Positions 1 to 8,752 of a stretch of 64,000 nt of DNA are shown here, piece after piece. Below the pieces are notes generated by a model, which searched no databases, had not been told where the DNA came from, and saw only the letters and a program-made list of their open reading frames with translations. The translations under genes were made by a program, and so were the position numbers. Location: positions 54,002,881 through 54,066,880 of the forward strand of contig NC_073696.1 in assembly GCF_029784165.1 (NCBI RefSeq). The letters are read 5' to 3'. Every line of letters starts with the position of its first letter. Position 1 is the first letter of the stretch. The DNA is from Wyeomyia smithii (taxonomy: Eukaryota; Arthropoda; Insecta; Diptera; Culicidae).

Positions 1-1
1 T

Positions 2-1576
2 TATATCGAAGTGGTAATTCCTACACAAGGATTAAACCACTCGATATCCCTCGAGGATTCGCAAATTTGGGAAGCGTTACCCTTTACTTCATCATTTAAT
101 ATATCAGGTGAAGTAAAGAGCTTTCTACAAGACAAGAATCAGATAGATAGAGAGGGAAAAAAGGCATCAGGAGAAGACTATCCGATATCGTCTTCATTTA
201 TATTACAAGAAGACGCTTCAAGCCGCTTCAAATTTCCAGATCATATTAGTCTGGAAAGCGAAACAAATCCGGAAAATAAAAACCATACAGAGGATTTTGA
301 TTTCGATAACACAAGTTTCATTGAAACTTTAGAGAGGCTTAAAAATAAATATTACAAAGATAGTTTTTTCTTCAATAGATTACTAAAGAAGAAAAAAACC
401 AAAATGCCAGCAGAAACAACAAAAATGATGATCGATGCAGCTGCGATCATTCCAATATTCAGTGGAAAGGCGGAAGAACTAGATCCCTTCCTACTACAAG
501 TTGATTATTTTGCAACAGACATCCCGGCAGCAGCTAGTCACACCCCATTATTGAATGTGGTGTACACAAAGCTCAGAGGGGATGCACTCAAACGGCTCAA
601 TGATATAAGGGCCGAGAAATGGCCCGAAGTTAAATTAAAAATGGAAAAACTTTTCCAGCCTGAAAAGAACATCGGGGCAATCTTCAAAGAAATCGAAACC
701 CTACACCAGGGTTATTCAGAATCATTTGAGGAGTATAAAACACGAGCCACAAAAATTTACGAAAGTGTGAGAGATATCCCAGGACAGGAGGGAAATGATT
801 CATATGTGTCAACACACCTAAGGAAACACTTCCTAGGGGGCCTGAGAAATCACACTTTGATTTCGGCAGGAAAGTCTCAACGAGATAAATCCTTTATGGA
901 CTTGCTCGAATGGCTACAAAAAGAATGTGAGGAGGAAGAAGAACTCCAGGATATCCACAGAAGGACGAAACCGGAGAACTCACCAAATTCTCCTCACAGA
1001 AAAAATTATAACAACATGAACAATAACACTCAAGGAGTTGCTTATTTAAATAACAACTTCAGAAGAAACAATAATAACAATTACCGAAACCAGAACAGAG
1101 GACACAATCCTCAGGCAAATAATCAAAATCAAAGTTACCAGAACAACTACCAAAACAATGGTAGTAGCAATAATTACAGAAATAATGGTAATAATACAAA
1201 CTACCAAAATAATGGTAGTAATTACCACGGAAACAGGAATAATAATAATTATCAAAGAAATGATAATAACCATTCCAATTACAGGAACAGTAATAGTTTC
1301 CGGGGGAACAATACCGATTTTAGACCACAGAATAACGATTACCGAGGAAATGGCCAAAATAATGGCTTTAACAGAAATGATAACCGCGGTAATTATCAAA
1401 ACGGTCATAATTCAAATTATAGGAATAATGACCGAAACAATGATACCAATAATAACAACAGAAACAATGGTAGAAATTCCTACGAAGGAAGACCCTTTCA
1501 GGGAAACCAACCTAGGAACCACCAAGGCCAATATGGTAATAACAGGGATTACAGAAGAGATGGGTCAAAAAACTAA
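2..1576 (+). CDS. gag: Gag polyprotein (5' partial)
   Basis: Structural protein that assembles the particle. The frame is open to the window's first bases, so the N-terminus is probably upstream. The first in-frame ATG inside the window is at 404, and 134 stop-free codons precede it, which suggests coding rather than leader. The middle (about 440-980) reads as a helical capsid region with an acidic coiled end. From about 1010 to 1560 the protein is a low-complexity Asn/Arg/Gly/Tyr-rich tail with no CCHC zinc knuckle, which is common in insect errantiviruses and presumably binds RNA. The tail includes Tyr-Leu-Asn-Asn-Asn (1043-1057) and Asp-Thr followed by four Asn (1442-1459). The stop codon TAA at 1574-1576 directly follows a slippery heptamer. 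Confidence 0.88.
   Translation, partial: YIEVVIPTQGLNHSISLEDSQIWEALPFTSSFNISGEVKSFLQDKNQIDREGKKASGEDYPISSSFILQEDASSRFKFPDHISLESETNPENKNHTEDFDFDNTSFIETLERLKNKYYKDSFFFNRLLKKKKTKMPAETTKMMIDAAAIIPIFSGKAEELDPFLLQVDYFATDIPAAASHTPLLNVVYTKLRGDALKRLNDIRAEKWPEVKLKMEKLFQPEKNIGAIFKEIETLHQGYSESFEEYKTRATKIYESVRDIPGQEGNDSYVSTHLRKHFLGGLRNHTLISAGKSQRDKSFMDLLEWLQKECEEEEELQDIHRRTKPENSPNSPHRKNYNNMNNNTQGVAYLNNNFRRNNNNNYRNQNRGHNPQANNQNQSYQNNYQNNGSSNNYRNNGNNTNYQNNGSNYHGNRNNNNYQRNDNNHSNYRNSNSFRGNNTDFRPQNNDYRGNGQNNGFNRNDNRGNYQNGHNSNYRNNDRNNDTNNNNRNNGRNSYEGRPFQGNQPRNHQGQYGNNRDYRRDGSKN
1567..1573 (+). promoter_or_regulatory. -1 ribosomal frameshift site (gag to pol)
   Basis: The heptamer A AAA AAC is in the correct register for the gag frame (X XXY YYZ). 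It is followed immediately by the gag stop TAA (1574-1576). Slipping back one base moves ribosomes into the pol frame, which is open from 1543. This is a canonical slippery sequence, and the adjacent stop codon may help the pause. I did not identify a downstream pseudoknot by eye. Confidence 0.82.
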
Positions 1577-4500
1577 AAAGGAGGGATTCAATAAACCAAA
1601 GGTTGACGGAATCCCAATTTAAAAGCTGCCTTTTTACATCATCAAAACCAAGAACACAAAAACTAAAAAACAAAGAGACTATAAATAAAACAACAGAAAT
1701 TAAGTTTCCAATAAAAGAGACCCACGATCAGAGGTTTAGTCTAATACTAAATACACTCGAAAGATCGAATGAGTATACTGATTATCTACTAGATACAGGT
1801 GCTCAACCAAATATAATATCATTAAGAAGAGCTAGAAAAGTCGGTGCTGTATATATAGATAAATCCGACAGATCAGAAATCAAGGGAGTGACCAATAGTG
1901 AAGCATTGAATTCCATTGGCTCTACTTGGATAAACCTAAAGATATTAGAACATGTAATCCCGACAAAATTCTACGTGATTGACGAATTATCAATTCCAGC
2001 AATACTTGGAGCAAAATTCATGAAAAGCCATATTGATTCGATTGGAGGTAACTTTAAATATGTTATCTTCAAATTGAACATTCCAAAGAAATCAATTGAA
2101 GATAAAGACAAGGTTGATATTAAAGTATCGAAGATTACCAATAATAATTCTAGAAAACCCGAACAAATATTCATAGCAAATTATCAGGATGAAGCTATAT
2201 TATCTAACAGTGAATCTGAAGATGAATACTTCGAAGATGATTACACCAGTGAATATTTAGAAAGTTCAGATGATCATGGAGAAAATAATTCAAGCTACTT
2301 TAATAGTTTAAAACCTGAAATAGGCTCTGCCGACAATGGAGATGAAGATTACTTCGAAATATCTTCCGCGAACGAAGAGGAACCAATTACAGAACCCGAT
2401 AACGAATTTAAAATGGAAGATTTGGATTCCAATCAAGATTATAGCTTATTGGAGAACAAAGGAATTACACAAGCAAGAGGAGGAGAAAGAGTGAAAAAGG
2501 TTTTGGATAGCCTGAAACTCCAACATCTCGAAAAAAATACATTTTTTGAAATGGAAAATATAATGGCAGAATATAGTGATATATTCTTCCTAAAAGGGGA
2601 TAAGTTGACTATCACAGATGCAGCAATGCACGAGATAGAGACAACAACCAATGTCCCTATAAATAAGAGGCAGTATAGATTCCCAGAATCTACAAAAAAA
2701 CAAATTAATGAAGAAATAGACGAAATGCATCGCCAAGGCATAATAAGGCCTAGCAAAAGTCCATGGAATGCACCAGTTTTGTGCATACCTAAGAAGGATT
2801 TAGATGCGGAAGGGAACAAAAAGTACAGAATTGTAGTAGACTTTAGAGCTCTCAATTTGGTTACTAAACCATTTGTTTACCCCATTCCCCTAATAGATGA
2901 GATGTTAGATACTATAGGGGATAGTAAATATTTTTCTACATTGGATTTGAAATCAGGATTTTATCAAGTTCCGATTGATCCAAGAGATGCGGCGAAAACA
3001 GCATTCTCAACCCCGAATGGACATTATGAATATACGAGAATGCCCATGGGACTAAGAAATAGCCCATCAACTTTTCAAAAATTAATGAACTCAGTGCTAT
3101 ATGAATTGCCAGACATAAGGGCTCGGGTCTATCTTGACGACATTTTAATATACGGAAGAAGCATAAAAGAACACAACGAAAATCTGATCAGAGTGTTGAG
3201 AGCTCTGAGAAGACATAACTTGAAAGTGGAAACCTCAAAATGTCAAATATTAAAAACAAAGATAAATTATTTAGGACACACTATTGACGAACACGGTATA
3301 CGTCCTATGAAAGATAATATTGAAGCTGTAAGGGATATGCCAGTTCCAAAGACAGTAAAAGGAGTGCGCTCATTCTTGGGAACAGTGAATTTTTATGGAA
3401 AATTCATCCCAAAAATAGCGGAAACTCGAAAACCTTTGAATGATTTATTAAAGAAAAATGTTCGTTTCAAATGGTCAGACGAATGCCAAAGTGCATTTGA
3501 GAAATTGAGAAATTTTCTAACATCGGATACTCTTTTGGTAAGACCAAAGTATAACGATACCTTTGTGTTAACTACGGATGCGAGTGACTACGCAATTGGA
3601 GCAGTCCTCTCAAATGAAAAAACACCAAATCGACCCATAGCCTACGCTAGTAGAGGCTTAGTAGGGGCCGAAATAAGGTATCACGTAATCGAGAAGGAAT
3701 TACTTGCCATTGTTTGGGCAGTAAATCGATTCAAGCACTATATATATAATCAAAAATTCATCGTTTATACAGATCACAGACCTTTAGTTTCTCTGTGGAA
3801 TCTGAAAGAAACATCTCACACCTTAACTAGGTTGAGATTGAAATTGCAAGGTCTGGAAATGGACATACGATATAAACAAGGACGAGAAAATATAGTAGCC
3901 GACTTTTTGTCAAGACTTCAACATGAAAATGTTGAAAAGGCCAACGACACTAACGAAAATACGGTCGCTGTGTTGACTCGTCAACAAAAACGACAACAGG
4001 ATTTACTCATAAATGATGATGAGAATTCCGATGATGTCCCTGAAGATGAAATCTCCAAGATATTAAACTCTGACATTTCGGACAACGAAAAAGTTACCTT
4101 AAACGACTCAAATGACGCCTTAAAAGACGCAACATATCTATCAGCGGAGGACTTCAAAATCGCTCTGAAACAGGAATTGATTGATGAATCAAAAGTGGTT
4201 ATTACAAAAACTATTAAAGATGAAAAATCATGCGACGCAAGATTTGTCATCCTAAATAGCAAAACTGCTTTCAATGAGTTAACATCTTTATATGATTACC
4301 CTCACGGTATCAAAGATTGGGTCAAAGATAACCTTTTGACACATCCTTCAAATAAGGTAGCAGGAATATTACTCGAAGGGAAGAACAACTCCCTAATGAA
4401 TTTTGACAATTTTATTGATTTAATGTTAACATATTTCAATAACTGCCCGGATTTCATTCTAAACGCAAAGACAATTCACATGATCTCGTTTAGAAAGATA

Positions 4501-5637
4501 AAGCAATATCAGATTTTACAAATAGTAAAATATATTGCGTGGAAATTGAATATCAACATCATTTTATACAACGCAGACAGTGAACGAACTATAGTAAACA
4601 AGGACGAAATCCAAACAGTTTTGCATGAATTCCACGATGCGCCTCTTGGTGGACACGTAGGAGCAAAACGAATGCATCAACGAATAGGCACACTTTTTGT
4701 ATGGCCTAACATGAGAAGAGACATTGAGAATTATGTAAAACAATGTGACTCATGTCAGAAGAACAAGATTTGGAGCCATAACAAAATCCCAATGAAGATA
4801 ACAACTACGTCATCAGAACCATTTGAGAAGGTTTTTATAGACATAGTTGTCTTACCAGAATCCGATTTTGGTAATAAATATGGACTTGTCATGCAAGACG
4901 ACCTAACCAGATTCTTGGTAGTAGCACCAATGGAGAATCAAGAATCAGAAACAGTCGCCAGGACATTTATAGAACATTACATTTGTAAATTTGGAACACC
5001 TGCTGAATTAGTATCAGATCAAGGTTCAAATTTTATGAGTGAGGTGTTCAAACATATTTGTAAAATTTTGAAAATAAAGAAAATCAACACAAGCGCGTAT
5101 CATCCTCAAGCCAATTTAGTTGAGAGATCAAATCGTGAATTAAAAACATACCTGCGTCAGTACGTAGTAGGCAACCCACATGTATGGGACCAACATCTGC
5201 CATACTTTACGTTCGAGTACAACACGACGATTAACTCTTCGACAAAGTACTCTCCGTTCGAACTTGTATATGGACGATTAGCTAGATTACCAGCATCCAT
5301 ATATAACCAAAGGGAAAATGGTCTAAATTACGAAAGCTACTCAAAAGAGATGAGGTCTGTTTTCAAAAACATTCACTCAAAAGCTAAAGAAAACCTAATT
5401 CTGTCAAAAGAAAAGCGCAAAGAGCTCTATGACAGAAAAGCAAACGATTGGCAACCTATGTGGGGAGATCTGGTCTTAGTACATGCCAACCCCATGGGAG
5501 TAGGGCAGAAACTCCAGAGTTATTGGAGAGGCCCTTATGAAATCGTAGATTTGCCCAGTGAGCAAACCACGGTAATCAAAAACGGCAACAAACTAGAGAA
5601 GATCCACAATAATCGCCTAAGAAAATACCATAATTAA
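1570..5637 (+). CDS. pol: Pol polyprotein: protease, reverse transcriptase, RNase H, integrase
   Basis: Made as a Gag-Pol fusion by -1 frameshifting; there is no ATG near the start of the frame. Domains in order: aspartic protease with Asp-Thr-Gly at 1792-1800; reverse transcriptase about 2640-3420 with the Tyr-Leu-Asp-Asp catalytic motif at 3130-3141; RNase H about 3550-3920, starting with a Thr-Thr-Asp-Ala-Ser motif; integrase with an N-terminal His-His-Cys-Cys finger about 4620-4770; catalytic Asp 4840, Asp 5017 and Glu 5122 (34 residues between the last two); and a GPY/F module (Trp-Arg-Gly-Pro-Tyr) near 5525-5540. No chromodomain is visible. About 230 residues between RNase H and integrase match nothing I recognise. 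No stop or frameshift interrupts it. The lineage inside Metaviridae is not assigned. Confidence 0.93.
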   Translation, partial: KLKRRDSINQRLTESQFKSCLFTSSKPRTQKLKNKETINKTTEIKFPIKETHDQRFSLILNTLERSNEYTDYLLDTGAQPNIISLRRARKVGAVYIDKSDRSEIKGVTNSEALNSIGSTWINLKILEHVIPTKFYVIDELSIPAILGAKFMKSHIDSIGGNFKYVIFKLNIPKKSIEDKDKVDIKVSKITNNNSRKPEQIFIANYQDEAILSNSESEDEYFEDDYTSEYLESSDDHGENNSSYFNSLKPEIGSADNGDEDYFEISSANEEEPITEPDNEFKMEDLDSNQDYSLLENKGITQARGGERVKKVLDSLKLQHLEKNTFFEMENIMAEYSDIFFLKGDKLTITDAAMHEIETTTNVPINKRQYRFPESTKKQINEEIDEMHRQGIIRPSKSPWNAPVLCIPKKDLDAEGNKKYRIVVDFRALNLVTKPFVYPIPLIDEMLDTIGDSKYFSTLDLKSGFYQVPIDPRDAAKTAFSTPNGHYEYTRMPMGLRNSPSTFQKLMNSVLYELPDIRARVYLDDILIYGRSIKEHNENLIRVLRALRRHNLKVETSKCQILKTKINYLGHTIDEHGIRPMKDNIEAVRDMPVPKTVKGVRSFLGTVNFYGKFIPKIAETRKPLNDLLKKNVRFKWSDECQSAFEKLRNFLTSDTLLVRPKYNDTFVLTTDASDYAIGAVLSNEKTPNRPIAYASRGLVGAEIRYHVIEKELLAIVWAVNRFKHYIYNQKFIVYTDHRPLVSLWNLKETSHTLTRLRLKLQGLEMDIRYKQGRENIVADFLSRLQHENVEKANDTNENTVAVLTRQQKRQQDLLINDDENSDDVPEDEISKILNSDISDNEKVTLNDSNDALKDATYLSAEDFKIALKQELIDESKVVITKTIKDEKSCDARFVILNSKTAFNELTSLYDYPHGIKDWVKDNLLTHPSNKVAGILLEGKNNSLMNFDNFIDLMLTYFNNCPDFILNAKTIHMISFRKIKQYQILQIVKYIAWKLNINIILYNADSERTIVNKDEIQTVLHEFHDAPLGGHVGAKRMHQRIGTLFVWPNMRRDIENYVKQCDSCQKNKIWSHNKIPMKITTTSSEPFEKVFIDIVVLPESDFGNKYGLVMQDDLTRFLVVAPMENQESETVARTFIEHYICKFGTPAELVSDQGSNFMSEVFKHICKILKIKKINTSAYHPQANLVERSNRELKTYLRQYVVGNPHVWDQHLPYFTFEYNTTINSSTKYSPFELVYGRLARLPASIYNQRENGLNYESYSKEMRSVFKNIHSKAKENLILSKEKRKELYDRKANDWQPMWGDLVLVHANPMGVGQKLQSYWRGPYEIVDLPSEQTTVIKNGNKLEKIHNNRLRKYHN

Positions 5638-5649
5638 AAGAATGAAATG

Positions 5650-5692
<43 letters not shown>
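5650..5692 (+). repeat. A43 homopolymer between pol and env
   Basis: An uninterrupted run of 43 adenines begins 13 bases after the pol stop codon. Its exact length is probably unstable and sequencing-sensitive. It separates pol from the env frame, which opens at 5703. Confidence 0.9.
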
Positions 5693-5693
<1 letters not shown>

Positions 5694-5702
5694 ATTGAAT
5701 GA

Positions 5703-8000
5703 AGCATAAAAACACTCAAAGTTCACTACCTCTTCGTTTTATTTTTGGGGTGTCCGGATTTAAAACACATCAACATTTTGGTTGTAAATCCGGACAGTGC
5801 AAACAGGAAAAGGACGCCGTTTGACAGTGCGTTTAAAAAATCAGCCAATATCAAAATATTTTCTTTTCTCCTCGATTACAGGAGCATTTTTCTTCTCGTT
5901 AACCTATTCTGGTTAACGAATGGTGGATTCATTTTAGAGGAACAACACGAGCCGTTGATAAGAATGGGCACATACGTGTTGAAGGTAAGATTCCCGGTAT
6001 TAGGATTAGAAGAAGGAGGGAAGGCCTTATTAAAATCTAAGGCAGATTATAATTATACTTGTGTATTATTACAAAAAATAATAAAAAATACACATTGTAA
6101 TGTCATGCTGAGTGATTTAGAAATGGCATTCAACAAAAGCATGGATATGAATAAGTTCATAAAAGAATTTTTTCCATCCCGAAGAACTCGTGGTTTTATA
6201 ACAGCCATTGGAGGTATGGATTCTGATGATAGAATTCGGGTGGATATAAATCTGGACAAATTAAGAAGGAACGAGGAATCCTTGGTCTTATCACTAGATC
6301 ATCAAACTGCGACAATTGATGCTATGTACAAATTTGTAGACAGCTCAATGTTGCATATAGATGATAAGATGAAAAACGTGATGAATACGTTCAACACATT
6401 AGGGAAACTGGTCCAAGACGACTTAAGTTTCGCTAGTACATATAAAAAGGCACTACAACTTGAGTCGGAATTAATTGAAATTGGATTTAGAATTCAATCT
6501 TTAATAAATGACTTAAATAAACAACAGAATATTATACTACAAGTCTTGCTTAATAAAGACAATAGTATAACATGGTTTATTCAATTACTAGAGCCAGCAA
6601 TTTTGTTGCAAATATTAAAAGAGGCTGAAAGTAAGATCAAAGGGGGCCTCGAATTTCCAAGAAGACAAAATAGCGGAATATTGTCAGAGATTTTGAGAAT
6701 AACGGATGTATCCTTTAAAACGGAGAACAACCAAATGTTGTCAATTGACCTGAAGATACCGTTAGTTTCAAAGAGGAAATTCAAAGCATTTAAGGGAAGT
6801 TTTATTCCACAAATAAATGGAACTATTATCATGACCATTAATTTGGATCGGAATATAATAATTGAGGAAATTGATAACTATTGGGGATTCCTATTAACGG
6901 AAACTCAATACGAAAACTGCAAAATATACATGAATTTTAGAATTTGTGAATTAAAACTGAAGGAGGAAAATTTAACTTCAGAAAACGAGTGCCTATTGAA
7001 TCTCAGATTCAGAAATTCAACAGAAAATTGTAAGATTAAACTTCTGAGAGTCAATCACGACGCTTGGTTTGAAACCGAGGAGTCAAATGTTTGGGAGTAT
7101 GTAACCCCACAAGAAGTTGAAGTAAATATTTTCCATGGAGAAAATAAAACAAAATTGATTGTTAGGGGTACAGGTCGAATGAGGCTAACCCCAAACATGA
7201 GGATTCAAACAAATAACACAAAAATTTGGTATTCAGATACTACAGTATCGGATAACAAAGCATTAGTAAACACAATGAACTACAAAATAATGAATTTTAC
7301 GTGGGAAGAAAGTACAATGCATTTGATCCCAACATTGAGTGGAAATTTCTCTAAAGTTTCATTCTATGATCGAAAGAAGCTTTTTGATTTAGGAATCGAT
7401 GTTGAAGTTCTCAAAAAGCAAAGACCCTTCCTAGAAAATTTAATTTATTCTCCACTTTCATCAGGCTGGACTATAGCTAGTATAGGGACTGGAGCAATAA
7501 TTATGTTGGCAACGTTGATAGTACTTTTTATTTGTTGCTTTAAAGGGCAGATTTCTTGCCCACAAAACAAAAAGTACGTCTCTTCATATTCCAAGGAAAG
7601 GAAGTCGAAACCTTTTAAACAAAGGAATCCAAAGGTTTCAATTCTGAAAAAACCTCGTTCATCACCTCCAAAGATACCGTTGAGAGGACAAAAGATTACC
7701 CATTTAGGGCCATTGATCGACCCACGGGAACCGAATTCAGACGCTGAGATGCTTAAAAGGAGGAAAGATATTTTCGCCAATCCAAATTTAGAACATAATG
7801 GAGAAATCATGCTCATGCGTGAATTAAATCCACAAGCGAATTTACCAGCAATTCAAAAATTAGAAGAAGAATATATGGAACCAGATATATTTCAAACCTC
7901 AACAGGAATAACAAATGAAAGCGATATCCAGGGGATATCAGAAAATAAGACAATTATAAAAACACAAACTAGAAGACCACCAGTCAGAATTCGGTGGTAG
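5703..8000 (+). CDS. env: Envelope fusion glycoprotein (insect retrovirus, F-like)
   Basis: The frame opens at 5703 but has no ATG until 5964, so the start codon should come from a spliced 5' leader exon. The acceptor at 5880-5881 fits: the next residues (5883-5930) form a hydrophobic stretch suited to a signal peptide, and the extracellular part follows. Arg-Arg-Thr-Arg at 6180-6191, then Gly-Phe-Ile and small hydrophobic residues, looks like a furin-type cleavage site with a fusion peptide, as in insect errantivirus and baculovirus F-type envelopes. Several Asn-X-Ser/Thr sites are present. One membrane anchor of about 25 hydrophobic residues (about 7465-7542) is followed by a basic, Pro-rich cytoplasmic tail of about 150 residues. 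The frame is intact to TAG at 7998-8000. Its presumed role is membrane fusion during transfer between cells. Confidence 0.85.
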   Translation, partial: SIKTLKVHYLFVLFLGCPDLKHINILVVNPDSANRKRTPFDSAFKKSANIKIFSFLLDYRSIFLLVNLFWLTNGGFILEEQHEPLIRMGTYVLKVRFPVLGLEEGGKALLKSKADYNYTCVLLQKIIKNTHCNVMLSDLEMAFNKSMDMNKFIKEFFPSRRTRGFITAIGGMDSDDRIRVDINLDKLRRNEESLVLSLDHQTATIDAMYKFVDSSMLHIDDKMKNVMNTFNTLGKLVQDDLSFASTYKKALQLESELIEIGFRIQSLINDLNKQQNIILQVLLNKDNSITWFIQLLEPAILLQILKEAESKIKGGLEFPRRQNSGILSEILRITDVSFKTENNQMLSIDLKIPLVSKRKFKAFKGSFIPQINGTIIMTINLDRNIIIEEIDNYWGFLLTETQYENCKIYMNFRICELKLKEENLTSENECLLNLRFRNSTENCKIKLLRVNHDAWFETEESNVWEYVTPQEVEVNIFHGENKTKLIVRGTGRMRLTPNMRIQTNNTKIWYSDTTVSDNKALVNTMNYKIMNFTWEESTMHLIPTLSGNFSKVSFYDRKKLFDLGIDVEVLKKQRPFLENLIYSPLSSGWTIASIGTGAIIMLATLIVLFICCFKGQISCPQNKKYVSSYSKERKSKPFKQRNPKVSILKKPRSSPPKIPLRGQKITHLGPLIDPREPNSDAEMLKRRKDIFANPNLEHNGEIMLMRELNPQANLPAIQKLEEEYMEPDIFQTSTGITNESDIQGISENKTIIKTQTRRPPVRIRW
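5860..5881 (+). promoter_or_regulatory. Predicted 3' splice site for env mRNA
   Basis: A pyrimidine-rich run (TTTTCTTTTCTCCTCGATTACAG) ends in AG at 5880-5881. The exon would start at 5882 at the third codon position of env, directly before the predicted signal peptide. The donor would lie in the 5' leader, outside the window. Confidence 0.6.
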
Positions 8001-8625
8001 AAAAAGTTGATACAGAGCGACAACCTACAGCTAATTATAACATAATGCGTTCGCCAATAACAACAAAAAAGCATTTGAATGAACCGAAGAGCTGGAAATC
8101 CAGGATAAGTAAATGTCTTGTCAAAGATTGTCAAAAATGTCTGCACGTAATAATGTCAAATAGATGAGCACTATAAAAGAATTAAAAGGGGAAGAGGAAA
8201 CATACCTCCCATAAATAACGCGAAAGAGTAAAACTTTGATTAATTAAATCGGAAGAGACCCCACATTATTTGAAAGAAGGGCCTTTCAAATGAAAATAGA
8301 AGAAATGAAATATTGACCTAGAGCGGATAAAAGTTTCCCTCGTTACAATCAGTATCCCATGGGAAATGTTAAATGAGATCGTACTTACCGTTCGACAATA
8401 GTAAAATTGAACATTGTCGATAAACTGAATTTTTTTTTTACGATTTTTTATGTTTGAATGGATAGTGAATTATTGGACAAGGGAACACTACCTAGAATGA
8501 CTGTGATTTGAATGAAATAACAAGGGAGTAGTGACCCAGAATGGTAGTTATTGAGTATACGAATTGTTAATTATATTATATACAGCAATGTATTAAGAAT
8601 TTATTTTACTCATTTCTTTTTGCAG
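8001..8625 (+). other. Env-to-SPSB spacer with a predicted 3' splice site at its end
   Basis: No ORF of note. The last 25 bases (8601-8625) are a strong branch/polypyrimidine/acceptor arrangement ending TTTCTTTTTGCAG, with AG at 8624-8625. By analogy with env this would create a spliced subgenomic mRNA for the downstream SPRY ORF. I see no LTR-like terminus, primer site or target duplication in this stretch that would separate the next ORF from the retroelement. Confidence 0.55.
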
Positions 8626-8634
8626 ACAGAGCAA

Positions 8635-8670
8635 ATGAGATACGAACAGGCCTATAGCCTAGGAAATTGA
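8635..8670 (+). CDS. Short upstream ORF in the predicted SPSB leader
   Basis: The first ATG after the predicted acceptor opens an 11-codon frame ending in TGA at 8668-8670. It lies in the same frame as the SPSB ORF plus one and ends 82 bases before the SPSB ATG, so reinitiation or leaky scanning would be needed. It may be only chance. Confidence 0.2.
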   Translation: MRYEQAYSLGN

Positions 8671-8752
8671 GGTAAATATATATAGAAAAAAAAAAAATAA
8701 GAATTTAAATCCTGTTTGTAGTAGTCAACAAATACTTTTGACACTACGTAAA

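Noticed and set aside
1046..1408. Long minus-strand ORF rich in Ile/Val opposite gag
   Set aside because: It is the complement of the Asn-codon-rich gag tail; composition alone explains it.
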